This document shows, piece by piece, positions 33,112 to 39,651 of a DNA stretch of 39,651 nt (position 1 is the first letter of the stretch; every line of letters begins with the position of its first letter). The position numbers were made by a program, and so were the translations under genes. The stretch spans positions 1-39,651 of the forward strand of contig NZ_MECL01000253.1 in the NCBI RefSeq assembly GCF_014596445.1, given 5' to 3'. The notes below the pieces were generated by a model. The model saw only the letters and a list, made by a program, of their open reading frames with translations. It did no database searches and was not told where the DNA came from. The stretch comes from Streptomyces sp. CBMA29. Lineage in GTDB: Bacteria; Actinomycetota; Actinomycetes; Streptomycetales; Streptomycetaceae.

Positions 33112-33936
33112 TTGGCCACCGGAACCACCCCCTCCCCCACCGCGCGCCGCGGCGTCCTGACGCCGGGGCGCGCGGCCATTTCCGAACGGCATCTGCGGAC
33201 CGACCGGTGGTGGGTGCCACCGCTGGTCACCGCCCTCGGCCTGGCGGCCTTCGTCGTCTACTCGACCTGGCGGGCCTTCGCCAACAGCCACTACTACGCG
33301 GCGCCCTACGTCTCGCCGTTCTACTCGCCGTGCCTGGCGTCGAACTGCGCGGACATGAAGGGCGGCGCCAACTGGCCGCTGTTCGGCGACTGGTGGGGCC
33401 TGTCACCGGCCCTGCTGGTGCTGATCTTCCCGCTCGGCTTCCGGCTGACCTGCTACTACTACCGCAAGGCGTACTACCGGGGCTTCTGGGCCTCACCGCC
33501 CGCCTGCGCGGTCGCCGAGCCGCACGCGAAGTACACCGGCGAGACGCGGCTGCCGCTGATCCTCCAGAACGTGCACCGCTACTTCTTCTACTTCGCGCTG
33601 CCGGTGGCGGGCATCCTCACCTACGACACGGTGCTCGGCTTCCGCGACGAGCACGACCGCTGGGGCCACATGGGCCTGGGCACGGTCGTCCTGCTCGTGA
33701 ACATCATCCTGATCTGGGCGTACACGCTGTCGTGCCACTCCTGCCGGCACATCATGGGCGGCAAGCTCAGGCACTTCTCCGCGCACCCGGTGCGCTACCG
33801 CCTCTGGGGCTGGGTCGGCGTCCTCAACGGCCGTCACATGCTGCTCGCCTGGTCGTCCCTGATCAGCGTCGGCCTCACCGACCTCTACATCTATCTGGTC
33901 TCCAGCGGCGTATTCGACGATCCGAGGTTCTTCTGA
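33112..33936 (+). CDS. Succinate dehydrogenase membrane anchor subunit, Sdh1 type
   Basis: A 274-residue protein with about five membrane helices (near residues 37-58, 100-120, 147-168, 180-202, 230-255). It corresponds to the SdhC-like subunit of mycobacterial Sdh1, which passes electrons from SdhB to menaquinone. The motif LSCHSCRH gives Cys208, His209, Cys211 and His213. Mycobacterial Sdh1 was reported (from memory) to hold a membrane-embedded Rieske-type [2Fe-2S] cluster in this subunit. These residues together with His in LQNVHRYFF are the obvious ligand candidates. An external cysteine pair (SPCLASNCADM) is also present. The start is TTG 33112 with GGAG six bases upstream, and no ATG lies near. 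It is directly followed by sdhA. Confidence 0.88.
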   Translation: MATGTTPSPTARRGVLTPGRAAISERHLRTDRWWVPPLVTALGLAAFVVYSTWRAFANSHYYAAPYVSPFYSPCLASNCADMKGGANWPLFGDWWGLSPALLVLIFPLGFRLTCYYYRKAYYRGFWASPPACAVAEPHAKYTGETRLPLILQNVHRYFFYFALPVAGILTYDTVLGFRDEHDRWGHMGLGTVVLLVNIILIWAYTLSCHSCRHIMGGKLRHFSAHPVRYRLWGWVGVLNGRHMLLAWSSLISVGLTDLYIYLVSSGVFDDPRFF

Positions 33937-33937
33937 G

Positions 33938-35920
33938 ATGACACAAGTCGAACGTCACGCGTACGACGTGGTCGTGGTCGGCGCGGGCGGCGCCGGGCTG
34001 CGGGCCGCGATCGAGGCCCGGGAGCGGGGCATGCGTACCGCCGTGATCTGCAAGTCGCTGTTCGGCAAGGCCCATACGGTGATGGCCGAGGGCGGCATCG
34101 CGGCGAGCATGGGCAACGTCAACTCCGGTGACAACTGGCAGGTGCACTTCCGCGACACCATGCGCGGCGGGAAGTTCCTCAACCACTGGCGGATGGCGGA
34201 GCTGCACGCCAAGGAGGCTCCCGACCGGGTCTGGGAGCTGGAGACCTGGGGCGCGCTGTTCGACCGCACGCCCGAGGGCAAGATCTCGCAGCGCAACTTC
34301 GGCGGCCACGAGTACCCGCGCCTCGCGCACGTCGGCGACCGTACGGGCCTTGAACTGATCCGCACCCTCCAGCAGAAGATCGTCTCGCTCCAGCAGGACG
34401 ACTACGCGGAGACCGGCGACTACGAGTCGCGTCTGAAGGTCTTCCAGGAGTGCACGGTCACCCGCGTGCTCAAGGACGGCGGCCCCGACGGCGGGAAGGT
34501 CGCGGGCGTCTTCGGATACGTGCGCGAGTCCGGGCGGCTGTTCGTGATCGACGCGCCCGCGGTGGTGCTGGCGACCGGCGGCATCGGCAAGTCCTTCAAG
34601 GTGACGTCCAACTCCTGGGAGTACACCGGCGACGGGCACGCGCTGGCGCTGCTGGCCGGGGCGCCGCTGATCAACATGGAGTTCATCCAGTTCCACCCGA
34701 CGGGCATGGTCTGGCCGCCTTCGGTGAAGGGCATCCTGGTCACCGAGTCGGTGCGCGGCGACGGCGGGGTGCTGCGCAACAGCGACGGCAAGCGGTTCAT
34801 GTTCGACTACGTGCCGGACGTCTTCAAGGAGAAGTACGCGCAGTCCGAGGAGGAGGCCGACGGCTGGTACTCCGCCCCCGACACCCACCGCAGGCCGCCG
34901 GAGCTGCTGCCCCGCGACGAGGTGGCGCGCGCGATCAACTCCGAGGTCAAGGCCGGGCGCGGCACCCCGCACGGCGGCGTCTTCCTCGACGTGTCGACGC
35001 GGCTGCCCGCCGAGGAGATCAAGCGGCGGCTGCCGTCGATGCACCACCAGTTCAAGGAGCTGGCGGACGTCGACATCACCGCGGAGCCGATGGAGGTCGG
35101 CCCGACCTGTCACTACATGATGGGCGGCGTCGACGTGGACCCGGACACGGCCGCGGCGCGCGGTGTGCCGGGGCTCTACGCGGCGGGCGAGGTCGCGGGC
35201 GGCATGCACGGCTCCAACCGGCTGGGCGGCAACTCGCTCTCCGACCTGCTGGTCTTCGGCCGCAGGGCCGGGCTGTACGCGGCCGAGTACGCGACCTCGT
35301 TCGGCGAGGGCGCGCGTCCCGTCGTACCGGAGGAGCAGATCGACACCGCCGCGGCCGAGGCGCTGCGGCCGTTCAGCGCGGAGGAGGCGGATCCTGATGA
35401 TCCCGCCGGCCCGGAGAACGACGGGGCCGCGCCGAAACCGGCGGAGAACCCGTACACCCTGCACCAGGAGCTCCAGCAGGTGATGAACGACCTGGTGGGC
35501 ATCATCCGGCGCGGTCCCGAGATGGCGGACGCGCTGACCCGGCTGACCGGGCTGCGGGCCAGGTCGCGGCGGGCGGGCGTCGAGGGGCACCGGCAGTTCA
35601 ACCCCGGCTGGCACCTGGCGATCGACCTGCGGAACATGCTGCTGGTCAGCGAGTGCGTGGCGCGCGCCGCGCTGGAGCGGACCGAGAGCCGCGGCGGCCA
35701 CACCCGCGACGACCATCCGGAGATGGACCGCACCTGGCGCAAGGTCAATCTGGTCTGCGAGCTGACCGACCCCACCGGGGGCCTTGCGGCCACCGACCCC
35801 GACCACGGCCAGATCGGTCTTCGCCGGCACGATACGGACCCGATCCGGGCCGACCTGCTCGACCTCTTCGACAGGGACGAGCTGCTCAAATACCTGACGG
35901 ACGAGGAGCTCGACGGGTGA
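33938..35920 (+). CDS. sdhA: Succinate dehydrogenase flavoprotein subunit
   Basis: A 660-residue FAD subunit that oxidises succinate to fumarate. The dinucleotide fold is VVVVGAGGAGLRAAIEA (10-26), and His46 in KAHTVMAEGG is the expected covalent FAD site. Substrate-site residues lie in FHPTGM (His253) and SNRLGGNSL (Arg428). The capping and C-terminal helical domains are complete, ending DEELDG. An acidic, proline-rich insertion (about 480-510, EEADPDDPAGPENDGAAPKP) precedes the C-terminal domain. The start ATG lies one base after the anchor-subunit stop, and the stop overlaps sdhB as GTGA. Translation through the operon is therefore probably coupled. Confidence 0.96.
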   Translation: MTQVERHAYDVVVVGAGGAGLRAAIEARERGMRTAVICKSLFGKAHTVMAEGGIAASMGNVNSGDNWQVHFRDTMRGGKFLNHWRMAELHAKEAPDRVWELETWGALFDRTPEGKISQRNFGGHEYPRLAHVGDRTGLELIRTLQQKIVSLQQDDYAETGDYESRLKVFQECTVTRVLKDGGPDGGKVAGVFGYVRESGRLFVIDAPAVVLATGGIGKSFKVTSNSWEYTGDGHALALLAGAPLINMEFIQFHPTGMVWPPSVKGILVTESVRGDGGVLRNSDGKRFMFDYVPDVFKEKYAQSEEEADGWYSAPDTHRRPPELLPRDEVARAINSEVKAGRGTPHGGVFLDVSTRLPAEEIKRRLPSMHHQFKELADVDITAEPMEVGPTCHYMMGGVDVDPDTAAARGVPGLYAAGEVAGGMHGSNRLGGNSLSDLLVFGRRAGLYAAEYATSFGEGARPVVPEEQIDTAAAEALRPFSAEEADPDDPAGPENDGAAPKPAENPYTLHQELQQVMNDLVGIIRRGPEMADALTRLTGLRARSRRAGVEGHRQFNPGWHLAIDLRNMLLVSECVARAALERTESRGGHTRDDHPEMDRTWRKVNLVCELTDPTGGLAATDPDHGQIGLRRHDTDPIRADLLDLFDRDELLKYLTDEELDG

Positions 35921-36684
35921 GTTACGAAGCGCACTTCAAGGTGTGGCGCGGTGACGCCGAGGGCGGCGAGCTGCGCGACTACCAGGTCGAGGTCAACGAC
36001 GGCGAGGTCGTGCTCGACATCATCCACCGCCTCCAGGCCACCCAGGCCGGCGACCTCGCGGTCCGCTGGAACTGCAAGGCGGGCAAGTGCGGGTCGTGCA
36101 GCGCGGAGGTCAACGGACGGCCCCGGCTGATGTGCATGACCCGCATGTCCACCTTCGAGTCCGACGAGACGATCACGGTCACCCCGATGCGGACCTTCCC
36201 CGTCGTACGCGACCTCGTCACCGATGTCTCCTTCAACTACGACAAGGCCCGGCAGGTCCCGGCCTTCGTGCCGCCGAAGGGGGTCGCGGCCGGGGAGTAC
36301 CGCATGCAGCAGGTGGACGTGGAGCGCTCGCAGGAGTTCCGCAAGTGCATCGAGTGCTTCCTGTGCCAGGACACGTGTCACGTCGTGCGTGACCACGAGG
36401 AGAACAAGACGTCTTTCGCCGGGCCGCGGTTTTTGATGCGGATCGCGGAGCTCGATATGCATCCGCTGGACGCCGCTTCCGAGGTCGGTCTGACCCGCGC
36501 CGCCTCGGCCCAGGAGGACCACGGGCTCGGCTACTGCAACATCACCAAGTGCTGCACGGAGGTGTGCCCCGAGCACATCAAGATCACTGACAACGCCCTC
36601 ATTCCGCTCAAGGAGCGGGCGGTGGACCGCAAGTACGATCCGCTGATCTGGCTCGGCAACAAAATCCGTCGCCGGACCGAATAG
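35917..36684 (+). CDS. sdhB: Succinate dehydrogenase iron-sulfur subunit
   Basis: A 255-residue electron-transfer subunit. The N-terminal [2Fe-2S] domain has CKAGKCGSC plus a fourth Cys in RLMCMTRM. The C-terminal domain has CIECFLCQDTC and CNITKCCTEVCPEHIK for the [4Fe-4S] and [3Fe-4S] clusters. The start is GTG 35917, overlapping the sdhA stop by four bases, with AGGAG eight bases upstream. The frame is open much further upstream inside sdhA, but family similarity begins at SYEAHFKVWRGD. The stop TAG is immediately followed by the large inverted-repeat element. Confidence 0.95.
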   Translation: MSYEAHFKVWRGDAEGGELRDYQVEVNDGEVVLDIIHRLQATQAGDLAVRWNCKAGKCGSCSAEVNGRPRLMCMTRMSTFESDETITVTPMRTFPVVRDLVTDVSFNYDKARQVPAFVPPKGVAAGEYRMQQVDVERSQEFRKCIECFLCQDTCHVVRDHEENKTSFAGPRFLMRIAELDMHPLDAASEVGLTRAASAQEDHGLGYCNITKCCTEVCPEHIKITDNALIPLKERAVDRKYDPLIWLGNKIRRRTE

Positions 36685-36903
36685 GGGTTGTCTTTTCCCG
36701 CCCGCCCACCCGTGCGGGTGTGTTCTCCGTCTGCGGGTGCCGCTTGTGCCTGGTCGGTCCCGGGCCGGGGTACCTCCTCGAAATCCGTAACACCTGGCCC
36801 TGCGCATCTAGTGACCTTCTTGTCAACGTATTTCTGCGGGGGCACCCCGCCCCGTCCCCTCCGGGTCCATCGGCGTCCGCCTGCCCGGTGGGGGTGGCCG
36901 GGG
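36685..36903 (+). repeat. Left arm of large inverted repeat
   Basis: About 219 bases, starting directly at the sdhB stop, that match the reverse complement of 37570-37789 at roughly nine of ten positions by eye. The most constant parts are 36711-36788 and 36821-36864. They are separated by 22 bases (36799-36820) in which the two arms largely disagree. Inside are a small hairpin (GCGGGG/CCCCGC around a three-base loop, 36837-36851 region) and, on the minus strand, GAGGAGGTACC and TTGACA. No start codon fits that ribosome-like site. Confidence 0.85.
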
Positions 36904-37569
36904 AGGGGGGTGGGTGGGGGCGAGCCCGTCGGCCGTCGGCCGCCCATGGGGGCGGAGGGGGGTGGGTGGGCTCGGGTACATCGGCGCCCGACGGTCCGGC
37001 GGGGGTGGCGGGCTCGGGTACGTCGGCGTCCGCCCTCGCGTAGACGGCTGAGGGGGTGGGAGTGAGCCCGTCGGCGGGCGCCTGTCCGTGAAGTAGCGGA
37101 GGGGGGCGGGGCGGGCACTGCGCGACTGACCGTCCCCGGGCACCCCACGACCGACAGCCCGCTCGGGGTGGGCGGGAGGGGGCGCGCTGCCGGGCTGGCA
37201 AGGGCTCAGCACAGCGAAGTGCCCAAGGCGAGCCACACCCCCTCACCCTCAGACACACCGGACAGGCAAACGCCGACGCGAACTCACCCCCACCCCCCCA
37301 TCAGCCACAGCGGGCGGACGGACGCCGACGTACCCGAACCCGCCCACCCCCGCGGACAGCCGGACGCCGACGTACCCAAACCCACCCACGCCCCTCCCGC
37401 CCTCCCCGGCTGGACGGCCGGACGCCGCCGTATCCAAATCCACCCACCCCTCCCGGCCACCCCCACCGGCGGGCGACGGCCGACGTACCCGAGCCCCACC
37501 CACCCCCGCCACCCCTCAGCCCCCGCCGGACAGGCGGGCGCCGCCGTACCCGAGCCCACCCACCCCCAA
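36904..37569. repeat. Interior of inverted repeat: mirrored arrays of 40-60-base G-rich modules
   Basis: Both halves contain degenerate modules with core CTCGGGTACGTCGGCGTCCG. The left half carries them on the plus strand (near 36925, 36971, 37013, 37060). The right half carries them on the minus strand (near 37320, 37361, 37420, 37475, 37535), spaced about 41-60 bases. Each core is preceded by runs such as GGGTGGGTGGGCTCGGG, a four-tract G-quadruplex pattern. The middle (about 37090-37260) is not repetitive and contains CACCCC/GGGGTG pairing at 37141-37170. No gene is supported here: the open frames give only Pro/Gly/Ala-rich translations. Confidence 0.8.
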
Positions 37570-37789
37570 CCCCGGCCACCCCCACCGGACAGGCGGACGC
37601 CGACGGACCGGAGGGGACGGGGCGGGGTGCCCCCGCAGAAATACGTTGACAGGAACGGCACCGGATACCCAAGGCCAGGTGATACGGATTTCGAGGAGGT
37701 ACCCCGGCCCGGCACCGACCAGGCACAAGCGGCACCCGCAGACGGAGAACACACCCGCACGGGCGGGCGGGCGGGAAAGACAAAGCCCC
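37570..37789 (-). repeat. Right arm of large inverted repeat
   Basis: This is the mirror copy of 36685-36903. It keeps the ends (CTTTGTCTTTCCCGCCCGCC read on the minus strand), the GCGGGG/CCCCGC hairpin, TTGACA and GAGGAGGTACC, while the 22-base central segment differs. It is followed by a small hairpin (CCCCC-GGA-GGGGG at 37786-37798), about 100 bases before the TPM gene. Confidence 0.85.
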
Positions 37790-37895
37790 CGGAGGGGGTG
37801 GAGGGAGTTCGAGTCGCGCGGGGGAGCGGTGGGACATAGCCTCCGAAAAGGAGCACGCGGCAAGCGGCCGTGGCGCGGCGAAAGGCGCGGTACGC

Positions 37896-39638
37896 ATGCG
37901 GCGGCGACTCGCAGGAATCGTTGCGGCGCTCGGCGCCCTCATAACACTGACCGGCGCGCCGCAAGCCTCGGCGGACGACCCGATCACGCTGTCCAGGACC
38001 GGCCAGACAACCGACAAGGTCGGCGCGCTGGGCGACCGCCAGCCGCAGGTCGCCACGGCACTGGACGGCCTCTACCAGAAGCAGCGCATCCAGCTCTTCG
38101 TGGCGTACGTCCGCACCTTCTCCGGCCGCAGCCCGCAGGACTGGGCGAACGCGACCGCGACGAAGAACGGCCTGGGCCAGCGGGACATCCTGCTGGCGGT
38201 GGCCACCCACGACCGGCAGTACGCGGTCTCCGCCGACCAGGACTCCGGCCTGACCGCCGCCCAGCTCAACGAGGTCAGCAGCCAGGCCGTGGAGCCCGCG
38301 CTGCGGCAGAACGACTGGGCGGGCGCCGCGATCGGCGCGGCCACCGGCTACGACGCGGTCCTCAGCGGTCTGCCGGTGACCGTCCCCTCGATCACCCCCG
38401 GCACCGCGGACCCCGGCGGCAGCGGGGCGCCGCCGGGCGACTCCGCGGCCGACCTGTGGATTCCGGTGGTGGCCGTCGGCGCCGCGGGCGCGGTCGGGGT
38501 GTGGGCGTTCCGCAGGAAGCGCGGCCCGCGACAGCCCGCCGCACCGGCGCCCGGTGAACGCGGCTGGGGCGCGCCGCAGCCGACCCCGCTGCCCGAGCTG
38601 GACTCGCAGGCCAAGCACCTGCTGGTGCAGACCGACGACGCGGTCCGCACCAGCCAGGAGGACGTGGGCTTCGCGGCGGCGCAGTTCGGCGAGGAGGCGG
38701 CGCGGCCGTTCGCCGAGGCCGTCGAGTACGCCAAGACCGAGCTGACCGCGGCCTTCCGGCTGCGGCAGCAGCTCGACGACGCGATACCCGAGGACGACGC
38801 GACCCGCCGGCAGATGCTGGACGAGATCCTGTCCCGCTGCACCCAGGCCAACCGGCGGCTGGACGCGGAGTCCGAGGCGTTCGACCGGCTGCGCGCCCTG
38901 GAGGCGAACGCGCCGGAGGTGCTGGAGCAGGCCGAGGCGAAGGCGGCGGCGCTGCCGAGCCGGATCGACACGGCGGAGGCGTCGCTGGCGCCGCTGGCCC
39001 AGAAGTACGCGGACGCCGCGCTCGACCCGGTCCCCGGCCACCCGGCCGAGGCCAGGGACCGGCTGGAATTCGCGCACGCCAGCCTCGTACAGGCCAGGGC
39101 CGCCGTCGGCACCGATCACGGCAAGGTCGCGGTGTACGTACGGGCCGCCGAGGGCGCGCTGGACCAGGCGGTCATGCTCACCGAGTCCGTCACCCGAAGG
39201 GCCCAGGAGCTGGCGGAGGCCGACGGAAAGCTGCGGGACGCGCTGACCGAGGCCGACACCGACCTGGCCGAGGCCCGCGGCCTGCTCGGCGGCACCGCGG
39301 CCGGGGTCTCCACCGCCGACCTCCAGGGCAGGATCGCCCGCGCCGAGACGGTCGTGGCCGACGTACGGCAGGAGCTGGCGGCAGGGCGCTACGACCCGAT
39401 CGCCGGGCTGCGCCGGGTCGAGGAGGCGGACGCGGCGCTGGACGAGGCGCTGGCCGGGGCCCGCGAGCGGGAGGTCAGCGAGCAGCGGGCGCGCGGGCTG
39501 CTGGACCAGGCGCTGCTGGGGGCGCGCAGCGAGGTGGCGTCGGCGACCGCGCCGATCACGGGGGTGGCGAGGCCGCCGATGCTGACGGTGAGCCCGAGCG
39601 TGATGCCGCTGGCGGTGCCGACGCGGGTGGGGAGGTAG
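37896..39638 (+). CDS. TPM-domain membrane-anchored protein with coiled-coil region, 3' end altered
   Basis: A 580-residue reading frame. The N-terminal signal peptide (MRRRLAGIVAALGALITL, cleavage near QASA-DDP) is followed by a TPM domain (about 30-150, with QLFVAYVRTFSGRSPQDWA and GQRDILLAVATHDRQYAVS). A Pro/Gly linker, one membrane helix (about 187-206, followed by RRKRG) and a long cytoplasmic helical region (about 230-548) complete it. TPM proteins are linked to membrane-protein quality control, with no exact role known in Streptomyces. From about residue 549 the frame reads sequence that is the antisense of an MFS transporter, ending MPLAVPTRVGR. The native C-terminus, often a Gly-rich tail in relatives, is missing. 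GAAAGG precedes the ATG at about ten bases. Confidence 0.8.
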   Translation: MRRRLAGIVAALGALITLTGAPQASADDPITLSRTGQTTDKVGALGDRQPQVATALDGLYQKQRIQLFVAYVRTFSGRSPQDWANATATKNGLGQRDILLAVATHDRQYAVSADQDSGLTAAQLNEVSSQAVEPALRQNDWAGAAIGAATGYDAVLSGLPVTVPSITPGTADPGGSGAPPGDSAADLWIPVVAVGAAGAVGVWAFRRKRGPRQPAAPAPGERGWGAPQPTPLPELDSQAKHLLVQTDDAVRTSQEDVGFAAAQFGEEAARPFAEAVEYAKTELTAAFRLRQQLDDAIPEDDATRRQMLDEILSRCTQANRRLDAESEAFDRLRALEANAPEVLEQAEAKAAALPSRIDTAEASLAPLAQKYADAALDPVPGHPAEARDRLEFAHASLVQARAAVGTDHGKVAVYVRAAEGALDQAVMLTESVTRRAQELAEADGKLRDALTEADTDLAEARGLLGGTAAGVSTADLQGRIARAETVVADVRQELAAGRYDPIAGLRRVEEADAALDEALAGAREREVSEQRARGLLDQALLGARSEVASATAPITGVARPPMLTVSPSVMPLAVPTRVGR

Positions 39639-39651
39639 TCCTGGCCGAGGG
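39524..39651 (-). pseudogene. MFS transporter fragment
   Basis: On the minus strand from the window edge the translation reads LGQDYLPTRVGTASG, then ITLGLTVSIGG, then LATPVIGAVADATSLR. This is the penultimate helix/loop pattern of fosmidomycin-resistance-like MFS exporters. Similarity stops at ADATSLR (about 39524), where TPM-gene sequence begins. The C-terminal helix is therefore absent here, and the rest of the gene would lie beyond the window. Confidence 0.65.

Noticed and set aside
36608..37258. Minus-strand open frame of 216 codons rich in Pro and His, and its plus-strand counterparts, inside the inverted repeat
   Set aside because: The translation is only the repeat read in frame (ADADVPEP, PPPPP). 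It overlaps sdhB, lacks a usable ribosome site, and arm differences are not biased to silent positions.
36904..37569. CRISPR array
   Set aside because: Modules have variable length (about 41-60 bases), drift throughout rather than alternating fixed repeat with unique spacer, change strand midway, and no cas gene is present.
37620..37720. tRNA-like or promoter signal in the repeat arm (TTGACA, GATTTCGAGG)
   Set aside because: No cloverleaf can be drawn and the T-loop consensus is not met. No -10 sits 17-18 bases after TTGACA in either arm.
37284..39119. Minus-strand open frame of 611 codons across the repeat and the TPM gene
   Set aside because: It is antisense to a gene with clear TPM and coiled-coil features. 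High GC makes such long antisense frames routine.

Overview
The window is very GC-rich actinobacterial chromosome with strong third-position GC bias. A mycothiol gene (mshB), frequent GTG/TTG starts, a DUF397 remnant and the gene set mshB / peptide transporters / typA / sdh point to Streptomyces or a close relative. No function was checked against a database. Assignments rest on reading motifs in the translated sequence.

Layout. (1) 1-6501: a minus-strand group (partial proline-rich protein, DUF6113-type membrane protein, mshB, small membrane protein), a dipeptidyl-peptidase-IV-like S9 peptidase (+) and a multi-pass membrane protein (-). (2) 6945-13190 (+): a five-gene Opp/Dpp-type peptide ABC transporter ordered permease, binding lipoprotein, permease, ATPase, ATPase (called operon A here). 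(3) 13312-19055 (-): a second peptide transporter ordered binding lipoprotein, permease, permease, ATPase, ATPase (operon B), ending tail-to-tail with A at a bidirectional terminator. (4) 19288-22268: a small accessory island with a Tat-exported M15-type peptidase, a VOC protein, a 5'-truncated methyltransferase, a DUF397 remnant and a DinB protein. (5) 22317-28049 (-): a third peptide transporter (operon C), a clear paralogue of B with the same gene order, start overlaps and lengths. (6) 28489-32298 (-): typA and an orphan peptide-binding lipoprotein. (7) 32730-36684 (+): a small conserved protein followed by a mycobacterial-Sdh1-like succinate dehydrogenase (membrane subunit, sdhA, sdhB). 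(8) 36685-37789: a gene-free inverted-repeat element of about 1.1 kb. (9) 37896-39651: a TPM-domain protein whose 3' end is replaced by antisense sequence of an MFS transporter.

How the genes fit together. The region is dominated by oligopeptide import: four extracytoplasmic peptide-binding lipoproteins, six permeases and six ATPases in about 25 kb, next to an exopeptidase that could process imported or extracellular peptides. In S. coelicolor the bldK oligopeptide permease, needed for aerial growth, lies in a neighbourhood of this kind. Which of A, B or C is its orthologue cannot be decided here, so no bldK symbols are given.

Most notable observations. The inverted-repeat element after sdhB has about 220-bp arms and an interior of 40-60-bp modules containing G-quadruplex-type runs. 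A strong hairpin follows the binding-protein gene in all three transporter operons. B and C share long tracts of identical DNA, suggesting gene conversion. Two junctions join truncated genes: methyltransferase/DUF397 near 21.54 kb and TPM/MFS near 39.53 kb.
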